From NCBI GenBank assembly GCA_002633315.1, contig NWBN01000015.1, forward strand, positions 86,490-150,489: 64,000 nucleotides of DNA. Reading direction: 5' to 3'. The notes below the pieces were generated by a model, which was not told the DNA's origin, did not search any database, and was given only the letters and a program-made list of their open reading frames with translations. Made by a program: the position numbers and the translations under genes. Below are positions 60,037 to 64,000 of the stretch, piece after piece. The first letter of the stretch is position 1. Each line of letters opens with the position of its first letter. This stretch comes from Bacteroidales bacterium Phil6 (GTDB lineage Bacteria > Bacteroidota > Bacteroidia > Bacteroidales > F082).

Positions 60037-61410
60037 ATGGAATTACCATTTGCAGAATCATGGAAAATCAAGATGGTTGAACCCATCAAAAAAAGTACAC
60101 GTGCAGAACGTGAACAATGGATAAAAGAGGCTCATTATAATGTTTTCCAATTGAAAGGGGAACAGGTTTATATAGATTTGTTGACTGACTCCGGTACCGG
60201 AGCGATGAGTGATCGTCAGTGGTCGGCTCTTATGATGGGAGACGAAAGTTATGCAGGCGCCCGTTCTTTTTATAGAATGAAAGATACAATAACGAGAATT
60301 ACAGGTTTTGAGTATGTACTGCCTACTCATCAGGGACGTGCTGCAGAGAATGTGTTGTTTGGCGTCCTTGTTAAAGAAGGTGACTATGTGCCCGGAAACT
60401 CTCATTTCGATACTACAAAAGGTCATATAGAGTCACGTAAGGCCTTTGCTATCGACTGTACTGTGGATGAGGCTAAAAACACTCAACTTGAAGTGCCTTT
60501 CAAAGGTAATGTCGATCCTAAGAAACTCGATGCCTGTCTTGCAGAACATGCTGACAAAGTGCCGTTTATCATTGTTACTATTACCAATAATACTGCTGGT
60601 GGACAGCCTGTATCGATGCAAAATTTGCGCGAAGTACGTCAGATAGCTGATAAATATGGCAAAAAGGTTATATTTGACTCTGCTCGTTTTGCAGAAAATG
60701 CTTACTTTATCAAGATGCGTGAGGATGGTTATCAAAACAAAACTATTAAGGAGATATGCAGAGAGATGTTCTCCTATGCCGATGGTATGACGATGAGCGC
60801 CAAAAAAGATGCCATTGTCAATATGGGCGGATTCTTTGCTACTAACATACAGGAATGGTACGATATGGCAAAAGTGAGAGGTATTGTATGTGAAGGATAT
60901 CTTACATACGGCGGTATGAATGGCCGCGATATGGAGGCTCTTGCCGTCGGTCTTGATGAGAATACTGAATTTGACAACCTTGAAACTCGTATCAGGCAAG
61001 TGCAATATCTTGCTTCTAAATTGGATGAATATGGCATTCCTTATCAGCGTCCTGCAGGTGGTCACGCTATCTTCGTTGATGCACCAAAGGTGTTGACTAA
61101 TGTGCCTAAAGAGGAGTTCCCCGCTCAGACATTGACAATAGAGTTGTATCTTGAAGCTGGCATACGTGCTTGTGAGATAGGTTATCTTCTCGCCGATCGT
61201 GATCCGGTTACACGCGAAAACCGTTTCAACGGTCTCGATTTGGTACGCCTCTGCATCCCTCGTCGTGTTTATACCAATAATCACATGGATGTTATCGCTG
61301 CCGCCCTCAAAAATGTTTACGACCGTAGAAACGAAATTAAACGCGGTGTCCGTATTACATGGGAAGCAGAATTAATGCGTCATTTTACTGTTCAGTTGGA
61401 ACGCTTGTAA
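60037..61410 (+). CDS. tnaA: Tryptophanase
   Basis: PLP enzyme that splits tryptophan to indole, pyruvate and ammonia. 457 residues. YIDLLTDSGTGAMSD, THQGRAAENVLF, DSARFAENAYFIK and the PLP lysine in MSAKKDAIVNMGG are visible. It is called tryptophanase rather than tyrosine phenol-lyase because the substrate-site arginine of the latter (VRSMERG) is GIRACEIG here, and the MSAKKDA context is of the tryptophanase type. No tryptophan permease gene is next to it. The leader of about 160 bases holds a small open frame. A hairpin with a GCAA tetraloop ends the transcript. Confidence 0.93.
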   Translation: MELPFAESWKIKMVEPIKKSTRAEREQWIKEAHYNVFQLKGEQVYIDLLTDSGTGAMSDRQWSALMMGDESYAGARSFYRMKDTITRITGFEYVLPTHQGRAAENVLFGVLVKEGDYVPGNSHFDTTKGHIESRKAFAIDCTVDEAKNTQLEVPFKGNVDPKKLDACLAEHADKVPFIIVTITNNTAGGQPVSMQNLREVRQIADKYGKKVIFDSARFAENAYFIKMREDGYQNKTIKEICREMFSYADGMTMSAKKDAIVNMGGFFATNIQEWYDMAKVRGIVCEGYLTYGGMNGRDMEALAVGLDENTEFDNLETRIRQVQYLASKLDEYGIPYQRPAGGHAIFVDAPKVLTNVPKEEFPAQTLTIELYLEAGIRACEIGYLLADRDPVTRENRFNGLDLVRLCIPRRVYTNNHMDVIAAALKNVYDRRNEIKRGVRITWEAELMRHFTVQLERL

Positions 61411-61420
61411 TATTTATATT

Positions 61421-61453
61421 CATGTCTCTCTCGCAAGAGAGAGACATGTTTTG
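61421..61453 (+). terminator. Terminator of tnaA
   Basis: A perfect 12-bp stem (61421-61432 with 61437-61448) closed by a GCAA tetraloop, followed by TTTTG. Confidence 0.88.
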
Positions 61454-61466
61454 TTATTCTATATCC

Positions 61467-62006
61467 ATGATAAAAGCATTACTATTTATTCTGGCATTGA
61501 CATTCCCCATAGCGGTTTCATCCAATGCTTTCAGTCTGAATACACAACAAAAGTTGGGTAAAAGGTTGTCTTTCATAGTGATTATTTCTATAATACAGGC
61601 TGTCATGTGGATACTCGGAAAATTACTTGGTTCTTCATTCATGCATCTTCTTTCAGATTATGCCAAGTTCGTTCCTATTGTGCTTTGTTTTATTATTATG
61701 TTTAGAATGCTGATAGATACGATAAAAATTAAAAATGGGGGCAATATCTTTATTATTGATAATATAAAACAATTGCTTTTTTTGTCCGTAGCATTGGGTA
61801 TCAATACATTCTTCGTGGGACTCGGATATGATTATTTCCCTTTGCTCGGTAAAGTGACACCCTTAGTAATAGCATGTACAACGTTAGTATGGGCTGTGAT
61901 TGGGACGTTTATTCCATTCTCTAAAATTAAACTGTTGATAAACAGTCTTCTTAATCTCTTCTTCGCTTTTATTATACTTGTTTTAGGATTTCTTACATTG
62001 TTATAA
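61467..62006 (+). CDS. MntP-like membrane protein
   Basis: A 179-residue protein with six predicted helices, length and layout as in the manganese efflux pump MntP. Two positions fit the MntP pattern: AVSSNAF near residue 20, where MntP has MDAF, and LGINTFFVG near 113, where MntP has S-x-D-A-x-A-V-G; the middle FRMLID near 80 resembles the MntP GRMIxEG. In both signature places Asp is replaced by Asn (Asn20 and Asn113), which are the metal-binding residues in MntP. It may be a divergent transporter. Starts after the tnaA terminator. Confidence 0.6.
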   Translation: MIKALLFILALTFPIAVSSNAFSLNTQQKLGKRLSFIVIISIIQAVMWILGKLLGSSFMHLLSDYAKFVPIVLCFIIMFRMLIDTIKIKNGGNIFIIDNIKQLLFLSVALGINTFFVGLGYDYFPLLGKVTPLVIACTTLVWAVIGTFIPFSKIKLLINSLLNLFFAFIILVLGFLTLL

Positions 62007-62141
62007 TTACTTTTGTAGTTAACTCCAGTCTTTTTATCAATTTTAAATTTGCTGTATATTCCTTATGGTATATTTCATCTGATAATTTCATGATGAGATA
62101 AATTTAAGGTTAATTTTTTATTACATTTAATATTATTTGAA

Positions 62142-62169
62142 TTGTCGAATAATTTTTTTACTACTTTTG
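62142..62169 (+). promoter_or_regulatory. Promoter of the endonuclease I gene
   Basis: TTG (62142-62144), 17 bases, TACTTTTG (62162-62169), 33 bases before the ATG at 62203. Confidence 0.5.
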
Positions 62170-62202
62170 CGCAAATGTTTAACTAAAATTAATGGTCTGA
62201 TT

Positions 62203-63252
62203 ATGAGACGTCTGTATTTTGTTGTTCTGTTATTGATATGTATATCGATATGTAAGGCTCAACCTGCCGGTTATTATGATTCCGCTGAAGGAAAGGTTGG
62301 CGAGGATCTGAGAGTTGCATTGCACAATATTATCAAGGGACATAATAGTGTGTCATATAGTGCATTATGGACACATTTCAGAGATACAGATGCAAAACCA
62401 GATGCTACTGTTTGGGATATGTATTCTGATGTTCCTGGTGGTACACCTCCTTATGTGTTTAATTTTGGAGGAGACCAATGTGGTAACTATTCAGGTGAAG
62501 GGGATTGCTATAACAGAGAACATATTTGGGCATTGTCATGGTCTGATGATGATGGTGTGTTGCGTACAGATTTATTCCATCTCGTGCCTACTGATGGTTA
62601 TGTCAATAATAGAAGAAGCAATTATCCTTTCGGAGAGGTTGATTCTCCTAGTTGGACTTCACGCAATGGCTCTAAAGTTGGTGATTGCTCTGTGTCAGGG
62701 TATAATGATAAGGTTTTTGAGCCTATTGATGAATATAAAGGCGACATAGCACGGTCTTTGTTTTATGTAAGTACTCGTTATTATGGTGAGGATGCTCAAT
62801 GGTCTTCAAGCGGAATGACAAACAAGTCGATTATCAAAGCATGGGCTGTGGATATGTTGCTCGAATGGCATAGAGATGACCCAGTGAGTGAAAAAGAGAT
62901 ACAAAGAAATGAGGAGGTATATGCCATCCAGCACAATAGAAATCCTTTTATAGATAATCCCGATTTCGCTGAGATGATATGGAGTCCTACCTGGGGTTCA
63001 GATGAACTTTATAATGATATGACAGTGGAAGTGTGGCCTAATCCAACAAACTCCATGTTGAACATTAAGGGTGATAATATTGTTAAAATCAATGTGTTCA
63101 ATGTTTTAGGTGTTATGATGGCTTCTTTTGATGTAAAAGGAGAATGTTATAATACCATAAACGTTTCATCTTATGATAATTATTTGTTGTTTATACAAGT
63201 CGTAGGCGAAAACGGAAACTATGTGACAAAAACGGTAATGGTTTCAAAATAA
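62203..63252 (+). CDS. Secreted endonuclease I (EndA/NucM family) with T9SS sorting domain
   Basis: Exported nuclease of the His-Me-finger type. Signal peptide MRRLYFVVLLLICISICKA. Core: CYNREHIWALSWS with the catalytic His, DLFHLVPTDGYVNNRRSNYPFGEV and, further on, RSLFYVSTRYYG, all endonuclease I signatures. The last 75 residues form a T9SS sorting domain: VEVWPNPTNSMLNIKGDNIV, FNVLGVMMASF and the end VVGENGNYVTKTVMVSK. 349 residues from the ATG at 62203; earlier in-frame ATG at 62137 would put the promoter inside the frame. It probably acts outside the cell to degrade DNA for nutrition or biofilm turnover. Confidence 0.92.
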   Translation: MRRLYFVVLLLICISICKAQPAGYYDSAEGKVGEDLRVALHNIIKGHNSVSYSALWTHFRDTDAKPDATVWDMYSDVPGGTPPYVFNFGGDQCGNYSGEGDCYNREHIWALSWSDDDGVLRTDLFHLVPTDGYVNNRRSNYPFGEVDSPSWTSRNGSKVGDCSVSGYNDKVFEPIDEYKGDIARSLFYVSTRYYGEDAQWSSSGMTNKSIIKAWAVDMLLEWHRDDPVSEKEIQRNEEVYAIQHNRNPFIDNPDFAEMIWSPTWGSDELYNDMTVEVWPNPTNSMLNIKGDNIVKINVFNVLGVMMASFDVKGECYNTINVSSYDNYLLFIQVVGENGNYVTKTVMVSK

Positions 63253-63274
63253 ATAGTATATATAAATAAGGTGT

Positions 63275-63709
63275 ATGATATATATTACTAAAATATTTCA
63301 TTACGAAGCGGCTCATGTGCTTTTAGGATATGATGGAGCATGCAGTAATATACATGGTCATTCTTATGAACTGCAGGTGACTGTGAAAGGAGAGCCTGTA
63401 AATGATGCCTCAAATCCTAAAAATGGTATGGTTATGGATTTCGGTGATTTGAAAAGGATTGTCAATGATAATATTGTTTTAGAATTTGATCACGCTTTCA
63501 TTATGAATGCCAATTTTCCACAGGATTTTATTGAAGATGTAAGAAAAAGATTTGAAAAGGTTATAATAGTACCGTACCAACCTACATCAGAAATGATGCT
63601 TGAAGATTTTGCAAAAAGAATTATATACAAATTACCTGCCGGGGTAAGATTGCATCGTCTGATGTTAAGAGAGACAAACAGTTCGTTTGCAGAATGGTTT
63701 GCTATTTAG
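63275..63709 (+). CDS. queD: 6-carboxytetrahydropterin synthase (QueD)
   Basis: Converts dihydroneopterin triphosphate to 6-carboxytetrahydropterin, the first queuosine-specific step. Zinc ligands His in YEAAH and HGHSY are clear; the catalytic Cys precedes them in GACSNIHGHSYELQV. EFDHAFIM and PTSEMMLEDFA are typical of QueD, as is the final Glu/Thr segment LRETNSSFAEW. 144 residues. It starts 22 bases after the endonuclease gene and pairs functionally with queA at 38365. Confidence 0.94.
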   Translation: MIYITKIFHYEAAHVLLGYDGACSNIHGHSYELQVTVKGEPVNDASNPKNGMVMDFGDLKRIVNDNIVLEFDHAFIMNANFPQDFIEDVRKRFEKVIIVPYQPTSEMMLEDFAKRIIYKLPAGVRLHRLMLRETNSSFAEWFAI

Positions 63710-63921
63710 AATCATTCTAAATTTTATTATTTTTCTAAAAATATATATATTTTTTGTAGGATTTTTTTCATTTCAGTTGTCATATTATTGTAAAATTTTA
63801 CAAAAATATGACAAAAAGAGTGATAAAATGCAAGTTCACAACCTTGTATAGATATGATAACATATTGTATATCAATATATTAAATTTAATTAACATTATT
63901 ATTAACTAAAATTGATGCGCT

Positions 63922-64000
63922 ATGAGAAAATTTCTAGCATGTTTGTTGCTATTGGTGTTTATGGCACCATTTGCGACACAAGCCGATGAAATTATCGTTG
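63922..64000 (+). CDS. Start of an exported protein (3' end outside window)
   Basis: ATG at 63922 opens a frame that begins with a signal peptide, MRKFLACLLLLVFMAPFATQA, then DEIIV before the window ends. Only 26 codons are visible, so the product is unknown. The 212 bases before it (63710-63921) are AT-rich with no clear promoter. Confidence 0.7.
   Translation, partial: MRKFLACLLLLVFMAPFATQADEIIV

Noticed and set aside
60433..61284. 283-codon frame antisense to tnaA
   Set aside because: Shadow of a strongly conserved enzyme gene; its product has no recognisable pattern.
1..64000. CRISPR arrays, rRNA genes and insertion sequences
   Set aside because: No regularly spaced repeats, no rRNA sequence and no transposase or integrase found on reading the window.

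Overview
The window is a stretch of chromosome from a low-GC member of the Bacteroidetes, most probably order Bacteroidales. The evidence is the gene content (GldH, type IX secretion C-terminal sorting domains, DUF4296 and DUF2795 proteins, a Bacteroidetes-type PurF, TolC/EmrA/EmrB genes of Bacteroidetes type) and the promoters: at more than 20 places the Bacteroidetes -7 element TAnnTTTG sits just upstream of a gene, often with TTG about 19-20 bases before it. No rRNA, CRISPR array, integrase or transposase was found. Family or genus cannot be fixed from this window.

Layout. 1-515: end of purF. 548-2840: an AbiE-type toxin-antitoxin (phage defence) cassette bracketed by two copies of a 100-bp sequence that contains the purF terminator; this is the clearest accessory element here. 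2968-3821: small membrane protein plus winged-helix regulator. 3967-7315: DUF62 protein, divergent from phoH - unknown - purC. 7416-9821: SirB1-like protein, and nadD and yicC on the minus strand. 10006-12311: ornithine aminotransferase, YccF, HsdR_N-type nuclease-like protein. 12522-18552: minus-strand operon ricT-gldH-mrcA(PBP1A)-obg-PAP2. 18691-25399: MATE, DMT transporter, iron alcohol dehydrogenase, B12-dependent ribonucleotide reductase. 25633-32199: MBL hydrolase, tRNA-Glu(CUC), GT9 glycosyltransferase, DUF4296 lipoprotein, recQ, kdsD, lptB. 32271-40908: pssA, lipoprotein, RND exporter, polyprenyl synthase, an orphan response regulator with an abnormal receiver, queA, CPBP protease, GtrA. 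41259-50817: LolC/E permease, rbfA, sugar transporter, dtd, pdxJ, alpha/beta hydrolase, mrp-nifU-T9SS cargo, a shortened methyltransferase-like protein, cobalamin adenosyltransferase, DUF2795. 50974-54407: marR-tolC-emrA-emrB efflux operon whose emrB is truncated. 54696-58882: divergent pair of uncharacterised envelope proteins (NTF2-like secreted protein; PEGA-repeat/beta-barrel protein). 59160-64000: msrA, tnaA with a long leader, MntP-like protein, T9SS endonuclease I, queD, and the start of a secreted protein.

How the genes fit together. Envelope building and secretion dominate: Kdo precursor synthesis (KdsD), LPS export (LptB), LPS glycosylation (GT9), phosphatidylserine synthesis (PssA), murein synthesis (PBP1A), lipoprotein release (LolC/E), gliding/T9SS (GldH and two T9SS cargoes). 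Queuosine synthesis appears twice (queA, queD). Cobalamin use is shown by the class II ribonucleotide reductase and a PduO-type adenosyltransferase. Amino-acid fermentation is indicated by tryptophanase and ornithine aminotransferase.

The most unusual items are the repeat-bracketed AbiE cassette, the response regulator that lacks the phosphorylatable Asp, the methyltransferase relative apparently missing its SAM-binding core, the truncated EmrB, the MntP relative with Asn in place of both signature Asp residues, and the tnaA leader with a 20-codon reading frame. All family names come from recognition of motifs by eye; no database search was run.
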